64,000 nt of DNA from Cladorhizidae sp. MBARI D1340-BT2. Taxonomy: Eukaryota > Porifera > Demospongiae > Poecilosclerida > Cladorhizidae. Location: contig JAQNBH010000011.1 of assembly GCA_028752905.1 (NCBI GenBank), forward strand, positions 2,951,303 through 3,015,302. Direction: 5' to 3'. A program made the position numbers and the translations under genes. The notes beneath the pieces are model-generated. The model searched no databases. It worked only from the letters and a program-made list of their open reading frames with translations, and was not told where the DNA came from. Of the stretch, positions 48,183 to 57,369 are shown piece by piece (within the stretch, counting starts at the first letter, position 1; each line of letters starts with the position of its first letter).

Positions 48183-48895
48183 ACCCAGTGTGATGTTGGT
48201 CCAGTGTGTGTCCCCATAGAGCTAATGTCAGCCTACTCCAACCTGCCTGTACCCAGTGTGGTGTTGGTCCAGTGTGTCCCCCCATAGAGCTATTGTCAAC
48301 CTACTTCAACCTGCCTCAACCCAGTGTGGTGTTGGTCCAGTGTGTGTCCTCATAGAGCTATTGTTAACCTACTTCAACCTGCCTCAACCCAGTGTGGTGT
48401 TGGTCCAGTGTGTGTCCCCATAGAGCTATTGTCAACCTACTTCAACCTGCCTGTACCCAGTGTGGTGTTGGTCCAGTGTGCGTCCCCATAGAGCTATTGT
48501 TAACCTATTTCAACCTGCCTCAACCCAGTGTGGTGTTGGTCCACTGTGTGTCCCCATAGAGCTATTGTCAACCTACTTCAACCTGCCTCCATCCAGTGTG
48601 TTGTTGGTCCAGTGTGTGTCCCCATAGAGCTATTGTCAACTTACTTCAACCTGCCTCAACCCAGTGTGATGTTGGTCCAGTGTGTGTCCCCATAGAGCTA
48701 TTGTCAACCTACTTCAACCTGCCTCCATCCAGTGTGGTGTTGGTCCAGTGTGTGTCCCCATAGAGCTATTGTCAACTTACTTCAACCTGCCTCAACCCAG
48801 TGTGATGTTGGTCCAGTGTGCGTCCCCATAGAGCTATTGTTAATCGACTTCAGCCTGCATCAACTTATTGTGATATTGGTCCAGTGTGTCAACTA
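48183..48895 (-). repeat. 68-bp minisatellite, copy B (reverse)
   Basis: About ten units of the 68-bp repeat of 31967-33200 in reverse orientation (aacccagtgtggtgttggtc, then cagtgtgtgtccccatagag). Units vary at about the same sites as in copy A. A (gtt)n tract follows at 48908-48930. Confidence 0.94.
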
Positions 48896-48983
48896 ACTAA
48901 AAGCACTGTTGTTGTTGTTGTTGTTGTTGGGGGTTGTGAGGGTTGGCCTCTTCCATGATGCTGACTATCATTGTACCTTACAG

Positions 48984-49163
48984 TGACTGGAATCTTCTTC
49001 ACCACGCCAGTTCCCCTGGAACAGAATGGGACTCAGAACATTGTTGATCTCTGCTCTGTTCCGGACATTCCTGAGGCCACTGTAACAGCAGTTGAAGGGA
49101 ATGACTCGTTCTGTCTTGTTGAGACTGCAAGGGGCAACTTTCGTAGCACTGACATAGCCAATG
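48984..49163 (+). CDS. Ig-like glycoprotein gene, exon 3: short Ig-like segment
   Basis: A 180-bp exon, 60 codons, phase 1 at both ends; acceptor ttgtaccttacag, donor gtgagt (49164). The start (TGIFFTTPVPLEQNGTQNIV) resembles the domain-to-domain linkers of the 62-kb exon, where VGIVFANISI and QQNGNGTLVNLTC occur. Two Cys residues (DLCSV and SFCLV) are only 20 residues apart, much closer than in a normal Ig fold, and there is no core Trp. It may be a reduced or diverged Ig unit. Two sequons (NGT, NDS) are present. Its place in the transcript rests on strand, phase and splice sites. Confidence 0.65.
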
Positions 49164-49229
49164 GTGAGTGGGAGTGAATGTGAGTAGGAATGGTGTACTC
49201 TAGGACCACATCTCACTGCGATCTGACAG

Positions 49230-49310
49230 TCCCCATGGCGTGTGTGTGTGTGTGTTTGTTTATATGCATGGGTTGTGTATGTATGCATGGGTGTGTGTGT
49301 GCATAGTAGG
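49230..49310. repeat. (TG)n/TGCATG microsatellite
   Basis: Alternating gtgtgt and tatgcatgggt stretches. Confidence 0.85.
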
Positions 49311-49356
49311 CGCCATAATAAACTTGGCATTGCGTTTAATCCCAGCGTTGGTGCAG
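49302..49356 (+). repeat. dispersed repeat fragment, inverted partner at 53074
   Basis: The stretch with cgccataataaacttggcat and tgcgtttaatcccagcg is about 85% like the reverse complement of 53074-53120. In both places it adjoins a TG/CATG microsatellite. Confidence 0.7.
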
Positions 49357-49990
49357 CGTCTAGCCGCATGCATTTTCCAACCGCCTGGAAAGAACGTACG
49401 AAACGTTCAGATGCACGAAATGTTTAAACGCACGAAACATTTATTATTTTTGGCGGGAGTGGATGGTCGGGAGTTGCACGTGGCAGTCGTCCGTAACTTT
49501 TAGCGATGAATGGTGTAAAAGGAACAGAATCTTAAATTTAAGACACCAACCATTGTCAGGACCTAGCCTGGTGGTTTGGTAGCAGGAGATATTCAAAGAT
49601 AACGGCAGCCATCCAAGAGATAGTGGAAGAGAAGATGCGAATTGACGACTACCTATCAGCTGCACGAGCACCTCGACAACAAGGGCCACCCATTGTCGTT
49701 GCCAGTTGGCAAGAGAATCAACAAGGTTCGTGTTAGTCTTGTTTGCTTGGGATTCTTAAGGCTGTATGCTGAGCTGATAAGGAGACTGGCTTAAAGTTAC
49801 TCCATGGGGCTCCTACTTGCTAGCTATGGGTGGGGGGTTCTGCTGATCTAAGCTTGTTTGTAGTTTATGCTGAAGCTTGAATGCCCATCCTGTTGATGTA
49901 GTGGATGTTAGTGATCATTCCACTTGCAATGAAATAACATTTACAGATTTATTGTTGACTTGATATTATAATCCCCAATTCCATCTTTGA
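49357..49990. other. unique intronic DNA
   Basis: No recognised gene. The part from 49600 to 49730 may belong to the transposase relic that follows, but I cannot align it with confidence. Confidence 0.4.
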
Positions 49991-50126
49991 GGTTGGTGTG
50001 GCCAAGACAATTTGTGGGCATCTGAAGGGTTCGAGAATGTCCTATGGACAGACGAATGCAGTCCCAGCTTGAAACCCTCCGACGCTCGTCACAAGAAGAT
50101 TAGTCAACCTGCAAAGAACAATATCC
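49991..50126 (+). pseudogene. Tc1/mariner (IS630)-type transposase fragment
   Basis: One frame starting at 49991 reads GWCGQDNLWASEGFENVLWT followed by DE, then Ser/Lys/Arg-rich residues ending ARHKKISQPAKN. The pattern WC...L....F..V.WTDE is the stretch around the first catalytic Asp of Tc1/mariner transposases, and the following R..K..QP.KN fits the usual RK.G.P.. segment. A stop lies just before and the frame soon ends, so it is a small dead fragment. Judged from family patterns only. Confidence 0.45.
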
Positions 50127-50939
50127 TGTTTTCTTTGTCCTTGTATTTATTTTAATGTGAGCAAATTTCTACAAATTGGAGAAATGAGTTCTAAATTTAA
50201 AAATATATATATTTTTAAATTTACATAATGTTGTTACAGTTGTTACGGAAGTCAACAACAAAACAAGTCAATGAAAGACTTATGAACAAACACAAATATT
50301 ACATGAACAGCAATTCATTTCAATTCATTTCTTGGTTTATAGTCCCATCCTGTTTGATGCCAGTTGAATTGCCTCGAGGCATGCTCTGGGGTGTGGAAGT
50401 CCTCACCTTCACCTCCGCAGGCATCCCCCAGCTAGGTGCCCCAGAGCTTTGCCGTGTGGGACAGACACAGTCTGCCTCCATGGGCCAAAATACCAAAAAT
50501 AAACAAGTAACACTACATGAATCAATTTGATGACTATTTATAGCTTCATTAGTACAACAATAGCTAGAGAAGTAGCATCCAGTATTCCATTTGTTCTAGC
50601 TACCAAAAACAAACAACTAAAACTGATACTCAAGTGCTGGCTCAAACAGCTTGTAGGGTTCAAGCAGATTCCAGTTACACCAACAAAGTTATATTATAGC
50701 AAGTATATATAACAGAACGAAACTTACCTGCTTACAGACCCTTAAAAGCTTACAGACCCTTAAAACTCGTACTGAAATAACTGATGAAATAACTCATACA
50801 AACAACTCCAGCCGGACGTTCTCAAAAAGAACAAGCAACTGTAGTTCGAGCTTGCCCCACTTCTGTTCATGTGGTGATCCATGCACGCGCCTCTCCTCGA
50901 TAATAAAATGCAGCGAGCGTTTGCAATAAAAACGCAGCG
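50127..50939. other. unique intronic DNA with a palindrome
   Basis: Unique sequence with no recognised gene. A 32-bp perfect AT palindrome lies at 50192-50223. Confidence 0.5.
50192..50223. repeat. 32-bp perfect AT palindrome
   Basis: taaatttaaaaatata and its exact complement join with no spacer. It is wholly A/T. Confidence 0.93.
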
Positions 50940-53020
50940 AGCGTTCAATGCAGCCAGTGTTCAATGCAGCCAGTGTTCACCGCAGCCAGTGTTCACCGCA
51001 GCCAGTGTTCACCGCAGCCAGTGTTCAATGCAGCCAGTGTTCACCGCAGCCAGTGTTCAGCGCAGCCAGTGTTCAATGCAGCCAGTGTTCAATGCAGCCA
51101 GTGTTCAACGCAGCCAGTGTTCAGCGCAGCCAGTGTTCAACGCAGCCAGTGTTCAATGCAGCCAGTGTTCAATGCAGCCAGTGTTCACCGCAGCCAGTGT
51201 TCACCGCAGCCAGTGTTCACCGCAGCCAGTGTTCAGCGCAGCCATTGTTCACCGCAGCCAGTGTTCAGCGCAGCCAGTGTTCAACGCAGCCAGTGTTCAA
51301 TGCAGCCAGTGTTCAATGCAGCCAGTGTTCAGCGCAGCCAGTGTTCAACGCAGCCAGTGTTCAACGCAGCCAGTGTTCAGCGCAGCCAGTGTTCAGCGCA
51401 GCCAGTGTTCATTGCAGCCAGTGTTCAATGCAGCCACAGCCAGTGTTCACCGCAGCCAGTGTTCACCGCAGCCAGTGTTCACCGCAGCCAGTGTTCACCA
51501 CAGCCAGTGTTCAATGCAGCCAGTGTTCACCGCAGCCAGTGTTCACCACAGCCAGTGTTCAATGCAGCCAGTGTTCACCGCAGCCAGTGCCGCAGCCAGT
51601 GTTCACCGCAGCCAGTGTTCAATGCAGCCAGTGTTCACCGCAGCCAGTGTTCACCGCAGCGAGTGTTCAGCGCAGCCAGTGTTCAGCGCAGCCAGTGTTC
51701 AGCGCAGCCAGTGTTCAGCGCAGCCAGTGTTCAATGCAGCCAGTGTTCACCACAGCCAGTGTTCACCGCAGCGAGTGTTCAGCGCAGCCAGTGTTCAATG
51801 CAGCCAGTGTTCAGCGCAGCCAGTGTTCAATGCAGCCAATGTTCAGCGCAGCCAGTGTTCAATGCAGCCAATGTTCAGCGCAGCCAGTGTTCAATGCAGC
51901 CAGTGTTCAATGCAGCCAGTGTTCACCGCAGCCAGTGTTCACCGCAGCCAGTGTTCAGCGCAGCCAATGTTCAGCGCAGCCAGTGTTCAGCGCAGCCAGT
52001 GTTCACCGCAGCCAGTGTTCACCACAGCCAGTGTTCAGCGCAGCCAGTGTTCAGCGCAGCCAGTGTTCAGCGCAGCCAATGTTCAGCGCAGCCAATGTTC
52101 AGCGCAGCCAGTGTTCAGCGCAGCCAGTGTTCAATGCAGCCAGTGTTCACCGCAGCCAGTGTTCACCGCAGCCAGTGTTCACCGCAGCCAGTGTTCAGCG
52201 CAGCCAGTGTTCAGCGCAGCCAGTGTTCAGCGCAGCCAGTGTTCAGCGCAGCCAATGTTCAGCGCAGCCAGTGTTCAGCACAGCCAGTGTTCAATGCAGC
52301 CAGTGTTCAGCGCAGCCAGTGTTCACCGCAGCCAGTGTTCAATGCAGCCAGTGTTCACCGCAGCCAGTGTTCACCGCAGCCAGTGTTCAGCGCAGCCAGT
52401 GTTCAGCGCAGCCAGTGTTCAGCACAGCCAGTGTTCACCGCAGCCAGTGTTCAATGCAGCCAGTGTTCACCACAGCCAGTGTTCAATGCAGCCAGTGTTC
52501 ACCACAGCCAGTGTTCAGCGCAGCCAGTGTTCACCGCAGCCAGTGTTCAATGCAGCCAGTGTTCACCACAGCCAGTGTTCAATGCAGCCAGTGTTCAGCG
52601 CAGCCAGTGTTCACCGCAGCCAGTGTTCAATGCAGCCAGTGTTCACCGCAGCCAGTGTTCACCGCAGCCAGTGTTCAGCGCAGCCAGTGTTCAGCGCAGC
52701 CAGTGTTCAGCACAGCCAGTGTTCACCGCAGCCAGTGTTCAATGCAGCCAGTGTTCACCACAGCCAGTGTTCAATGCAGCCAGTGTTCACCACAGCCAGT
52801 GTTCAGCGCAGCCAGTGTTCACCGCAGCCAGTGTTCAATGCAGCCAGTGTTCACCACAGCCAGTGTTCAATGCAGCCAGTGTTCACCACAGCCAGTGTTC
52901 AGCGCAGCCAGTGTTCACCGCAGCCAGTGTTCAATGCAGCCAGTGTTCACCACAGCCAGTGTTCAATGCAGCCAGTGTTCACCACAGCCAGTGTTCAGCG
53001 CAGCCAGTGTTCAGCGCTCT
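50940..53020. repeat. 16-bp minisatellite with a variable triplet, about 130 units
   Basis: The unit is ttca, a variable triplet, then cagccagtg. The triplet is mostly atg, ccg, gcg, acg or cca, with rarer gca and ttg, while the other 13 positions barely change. Because 16 is not a multiple of three and no stop arises, all three + frames stay open (734, 809 and 883 codons), all reading variants of one Ala/Ser/Gln/Cys-rich peptide. Near the right end, blocks of about 16-20 units are repeated with the same triplet order (52310-52600 and 52600-52990). I do not regard it as coding. Confidence 0.95.
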
Positions 53021-53073
53021 ATATTGTACATTTCTTCAACATTTCTTTGGCCAACGGTCATGCGTTGTATGTA

Positions 53074-53120
53074 CGCTGGGTATAAATGCAACGCCAAGCT
53101 TTTTATGGTGCCTACTGTAT
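53074..53120 (-). repeat. dispersed repeat fragment, inverted partner of 49302
   Basis: Contains cgctgggtataaatgcaacg and ccaagctttttatggtgcct, the reverse of the copy at 49302-49356. Confidence 0.7.
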
Positions 53121-53515
53121 GCATGTGTGTGTGTATGCATGGTGGGTGTATGTACATGTATGCATGTGTATGTATGCATGTGTGTGTGTATGTACGCATG
53201 TGCATGTGTATGCATGGTGCATGGTGGGTGTGTGTATGCATGGATGTGTGTGTGTGTATGCATGGTGAGTGTATGTATGCATGTGTGTGTGTGTGCATGG
53301 TGGGTGTATGTATGCATGTGTGTGTGTGTGCATGGTGGGTGTATGTATGCATGTGCATGTGTATGTACGCATGTGCATGTGTATGCATGGTGAGTGTATG
53401 TATGCATCGATGGTGGGTGTATGTATGCATGTGTGTGTGTGTGTGTATGCATGTGTATGCATGTGTGTGTGTGTGTGTGCATGTGTATGCATGGGTGAGT
53501 GTGGGTGTTTGTGGA
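53108..53515. repeat. TG/CATG microsatellite
   Basis: About 400 bases of gtgtgtatgcatggtgggtg-type repeats, open in several frames on both strands through Cys/Val/Met or His/Thr codons; not coding. Confidence 0.93.
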
Positions 53516-53552
53516 CCTGACAACCATCTGCATGTTTATTTTAACTTCCCAC

Positions 53553-53695
53553 TTCCAGTGTGTACTACCCACTTCCTGTGTATACTGACCACTTCCTGAA
53601 TATACTGACTACTTCCTGCATATGCTGACCACTTCCTGCATATACTGACCACTTCCCTGTGTATACTGACCACTTCCTGTGTATACTAAATCATA
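53553..53695. repeat. about 20-bp minisatellite
   Basis: Copies of tactgaccacttcctgtgta with c/t variants, ending about 50 bases before the splice acceptor of the next exon. Confidence 0.88.
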
Positions 53696-53743
53696 CTCTA
53701 CAGTCTGTGTTAATAATGGTTTGGTGTTCTCTGATTCCCTCAG

Positions 53744-53998
53744 GTACGGCAGCCCCAGCTCCGCCCATATCCATCTCGCTTTCCAATGCATCCGAGCTTG
53801 TTCTCATAGAAGGTCAAACTCTCAACTCGACCTTCCAGTGTGAGCCTCAACAAGTCGGAGCCGATCTTATTCAAAATGGCAGCGTGATCAACGAGACGAG
53901 TGACTTTGGTTCAGTTGCTAGAGCAGCTGCCGGCATCTACCAGTGTCTATCCAGCCCCAATCGGACCAGTGTGGCCTTCCTCTATGTCATCGTGGCTT
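53744..53998 (+). CDS. Ig-like glycoprotein gene, exon 4: Ig-like domain
   Basis: A 255-bp exon, 85 codons, phase 1 at both ends; acceptor ctgattccctcag, donor gtgagt (53999). It encodes a compact Ig-like domain: ELVLIEGQTLNSTFQCEPQ gives the B strand with the first Cys, and ARAAAGIYQCLSS is the A-x-Y-x-C signature near the second Cys, about 35 residues later. The core Trp is absent. Five sequons (NAS, NST, NGS, NET, NRT) imply heavy glycosylation. It resembles the other Ig units of this gene in domain order and phase. Confidence 0.8.
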
Positions 53999-54136
53999 GT
54001 GAGTGTCCGAAGGTTGTAGGGGTTGCTTAGCGTTTGGGGTGGGATGCGGAGAGTTTCAGGGGGCACGGACAGGGGGGTTAATGGATACAGGCGGATTCAA
54101 GGTGGTGTTCAGGGGGCTAATGTCATCTGAATACAT

Positions 54137-54138
54137 GG

Positions 54139-54172
<34 letters not shown>

Positions 54173-54365
54173 CTACAGTTGGCTAATGAGGAATTTTATG
54201 GGGCATATACATGTACATGTATGTTCAGGGTGTGAGTCAATATCAGAGGGTGTGTACAGGGGGCTAGTGAATATCAGAGGGTGTGTACAGGGGGCTAGTG
54301 AATATCAGAGGGTGTGTACAGAGGGCTAGTGAATATCAGAGGGGGTGTACAGGGGGCTAATGTCA
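54137..54365. repeat. (TG)n tract and 31-bp repeat
   Basis: A (tg)16 run at about 54139-54170, then four units of 31 bp containing gtgtgtacagggggctagtg from about 54231. Confidence 0.88.
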
Positions 54366-54514
54366 CACCCTAGATTCAGTGTCTTCCGTGCATACGTTGT
54401 ATGGGGGTAACACCCTGAAATTTGAGATTGTACATTAAGTTCAGGGGTGTGTTCAAGTTCATGTTTCCTCTAAGAAAAGGTGCAACTTTTGGATTACATG
54501 GGTTCAGGGTGTGT
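54366..54514. other. unique intronic DNA
   Basis: Short spacer; nothing recognised. Confidence 0.4.
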
Positions 54515-55670
54515 GTGGGGGGGTGCTCAGATAGTCTTGTCTTGTACAGTTGTGTGGGGGGGCTCAGATAGTTGTCTTGGTACAGTTGTGTGGGGGGGGG
54601 GGGGCTCAGATAGTCTTGTCTTGGTACAGTTGTGTGGGGGGGGCTCAGATAGTCTTTGTCTTGGTACAGTTGTGGGGGTGGCTCAGATAGTCTTGTCTTG
54701 GTACAGTTGTGTGTGGGGGGGGGGGGGGGGCTCAGATAGTCTTGTCTTGGTACAGTTGTGGGGGGGCTCAGATAGTCTTGTCTTGGTACAGTTGTGGGGG
54801 GGCTCAGATAGTCTTGTCTTGGTACAGTTGTGGGGGGGGGGGCTCAGATAGTCTTGTCTTGGTACAGTTGTGTGGGGGGGGCTCAGATAGTCTTGTCTTG
54901 GTACAGTTGTGGGGGTGGCTCAGATAGTCTTGTCTTGGTACAGTTGTGGGGGGGGGGGGGCTCAGATAGTCTTGTCTTGGTACAGTTGTGGGGGGCTCAG
55001 ATAGTCTTGTCTTGGTACAGTTGTGGGGGGGCTCAGATAGTCTTGTCTTGGTACAGTTGTGGGGGGGCTCAGATAGTCTTGTCTTGGTACAGTTGTGGGG
55101 GGGGGGGGGGCTCAGATAGTCTTGTCTTGGTACAGTTGTGGGGGGGGGGGCTCAGATAGTCTTGTCTTGGTACAGTTGTGGGGGGCTCAGATAGTCTTGT
55201 CATGGTACAGTTGTGGGGGGGCTCAGATAGTCTTGTCTTGGTACAGTTGGGGGGGGGGGGCTCAGATAGTCTTGTCTTGGTACAGTTGTGAGGGGGGCTC
55301 AGATAGTCTTGTCTTGGTACAGTTGGGGGGGGCTCAGATAGTCTTGTCATGGTACAGTTGTGGGGGGCTCAGATAGTCTTGTCTTGGTACAGTTGGGGGG
55401 GGGGCTCAGATAGTCTTGTCTTGGTACAGTTGTGGGGGGGCTCAGATAGTCTTGTCTTGGTACAGTTGTGGGGGGGCTCAGATAGTCTTGTCTTGGGTCA
55501 GTTGTGGGGGGCTCAGATAGTCTTGTCATGGTACAGTTGTGGGGGGGGGGGCTCAGATAGTCTTGTCTTGGTACAGTTGTGGGGGGGCTCAGATAGTCTT
55601 GTCTTGGTAGAGTTGTGGGGGGGCTCAGATAGTCTTGTCTTGGTAAGTTGAGGGGGGGCTCAGGGGGTGG
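54515..55670. repeat. minisatellite with variable G runs
   Basis: About 30 units of ctcagatagtcttgtcttgg followed by tacagttgt and a run of 4 to about 13 G. Unit length (about 33-44 bp) changes almost only with the G run. One gtgagggggg and a few catgg variants occur. Open frames here are artefacts. Confidence 0.95.
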
Positions 55671-56023
55671 ATGTTGAGTCTGTTGGGGGAGGTAAATGTG
55701 AGACATTTACTTAGACTGGACCTGGGGGGCTTTAAAAGGAGTATTACTAGGCGTGTCTGGCAATTAAGAGCAAGTTTATGAGTGCCACTCTGCACGTCAG
55801 CTGTTGGCTTGGGCTAGCTTGCCAGCAAGATGGACTGCACTCGCCATTTCAATCTCTGAGATTGGAGCAATGAAATTGATTGAAAGTCAGGCCAGTCTAC
55901 ACACCAACTAATTAGCACGACAGTGAGGGAATAGACACACGAAGCTAGACCCTCCATTGTGGCACTTCTCGTAGCTGCTTGGGGGGAGGGGGGCTGGGGG
56001 GGAGCAGGACTTTTGCATCCGAG
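55671..56023. other. unique intronic DNA
   Basis: About 350 bases with G-rich patches near 55980-56003; no gene. Confidence 0.5.
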
Positions 56024-56211
56024 CAGGGTTGTATACAGAAATTTTGCCAAGGGGGGGCGAACTTGAGATATGGAAAAATAAGGGGGGGCGAGAATGATAC
56101 AATGATGGTGTATGTAATGTATAAGGGTGGTGTCTAATTTCAAGGGGGGGGGGCGAGAATGATACAAGGGGGGGCGTATGCCCCCCCCCGCCCCCCCTAA
56201 ATACACCCCTG
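56024..56211 (-). mobile_element. MITE, copy 2 (inverted)
   Basis: The reverse-oriented copy of the 47708-47897 element, 188 bp, from cagggttgtatacag to ctaaatacacccctg. It is flanked by a 6-bp direct repeat, tccgag. The two copies differ mainly in the length of their G/C runs. Confidence 0.87.
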
Positions 56212-56447
56212 TCCGAGTGCCCCCTCCCTCTTTGTGTGGTTATACTCGAGGGGTTTGACAACATTCTCATTGAATTTGACAAATTGGCATGCACCAAGCA
56301 CCACCTTCCTGTCCTCGACGTTGCGTCATTATGCACCTCTCCAAGTTGCCCGATATTTCAATCCTACTTGTTTTGAGGAAGGCAGTCTTGCGTGGGTCTT
56401 CCCCCCCCAGGCCTGCGGCTTCTATCATTCGGCTTCTCCATGACCAG

Positions 56448-56555
56448 GATGTTGTCATTGATGTGACCCCTGTGACCCTGGAAGTGTCCATCTACATGTC
56501 CATAGCAACCAAAACAGACTCTATTAGTTTCCTCTGCAGCGGCCGCTCTAATTAA
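56448..56555 (+). pseudogene. possible decayed Ig-like exon
   Basis: One frame reads DVVIDVTPVTLEVSIYMSIA followed by TKTDSISFLCSG and a stop at 56553-56555. It resembles the start of the 62-kb exon (VLDTP, then SSLSLLCSV): V-D-TP, then a strand ending S-x-LCS. There is no usable donor before the stop, and upstream AG sites (56410, 56447) would give the wrong phase for this gene. It may be a broken duplicate of an Ig exon; chance is possible. Confidence 0.3.
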
Positions 56556-57369
56556 CAATGGGCTGGCACGGGCCCAGCGAATAACTTCCAAAATTAAAAT
56601 TGCATTTTCCACAGTGCTGGTCATATCCCTCCTTCCTCACATTACACACTCCACTCCCTATCACATCTCCCACCCAGCACACCTGCCATCCACACCACAC
56701 CACCTGCCCCTGAAGCTTTCAATGACTGGAATATAACCAGGACTGTTTTCTATGTTTAACCCTTCTTGCTCTGTGCTTTGACTCATTTCCATATATTTTA
56801 ACCCATTTCTTACTGCTTTTGTTGGCTTGAACTCATTTTCCTCTACCATTTCCTCCCGTTTTAACCCTTTTTGCTGTGATTTATCTCATTACGCTCTGTT
56901 TCAACCCATTTCCTCCTGCTTTAACCCTTTTTGTTCTGTTTTAACAATTTTGAAGCCCTTTACCAAATACTCTACTAAGAATGGCAGTGGCAGGTTTATC
57001 AGATAGAATGCTAATAGAGCAAGGACCAGTTCTTCAACAACAAAAAAAGCAATCTTTTTTATTAGTTTTTAATTTGATTATTCTCTACCTTCACTGATAT
57101 ACTAACTTGTGTTTCAAGTTCCAGCTCATTATTGTCAGCCATTCTTGAGTTATGATACTTTGTATGCTGCCATTTCATTATATACTGGTTGAGAAATGGA
57201 CGAGAAGAAGCCTGAATAACATGGCTGCCCATGCAAGTGCCTTGATGACATATAAATGTTTCTATATAACTAGTCTCTAAGTAAATAATTTTATATCATG
57301 TGAAAGCTCTTTATTTTCTCTATCCTATGATTGATCAGTTTTTCAATTCATCTCTTTTCTCATGAGATG
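56556..57369. other. unique intronic DNA with weak pyrimidine repeats
   Basis: Loose repeats of tttaaccctttttgctctg occur at about 56750-56960; the rest is unique and AT-rich. No gene seen. Confidence 0.55.

Noticed and set aside
50881..53599. Three + frames of 734-883 codons rich in Ala, Ser, Gln and Cys
   Set aside because: Because the 16-bp unit is not a multiple of three, every frame cycles through the same peptide. Having all three open is the signature of an array, not a gene.
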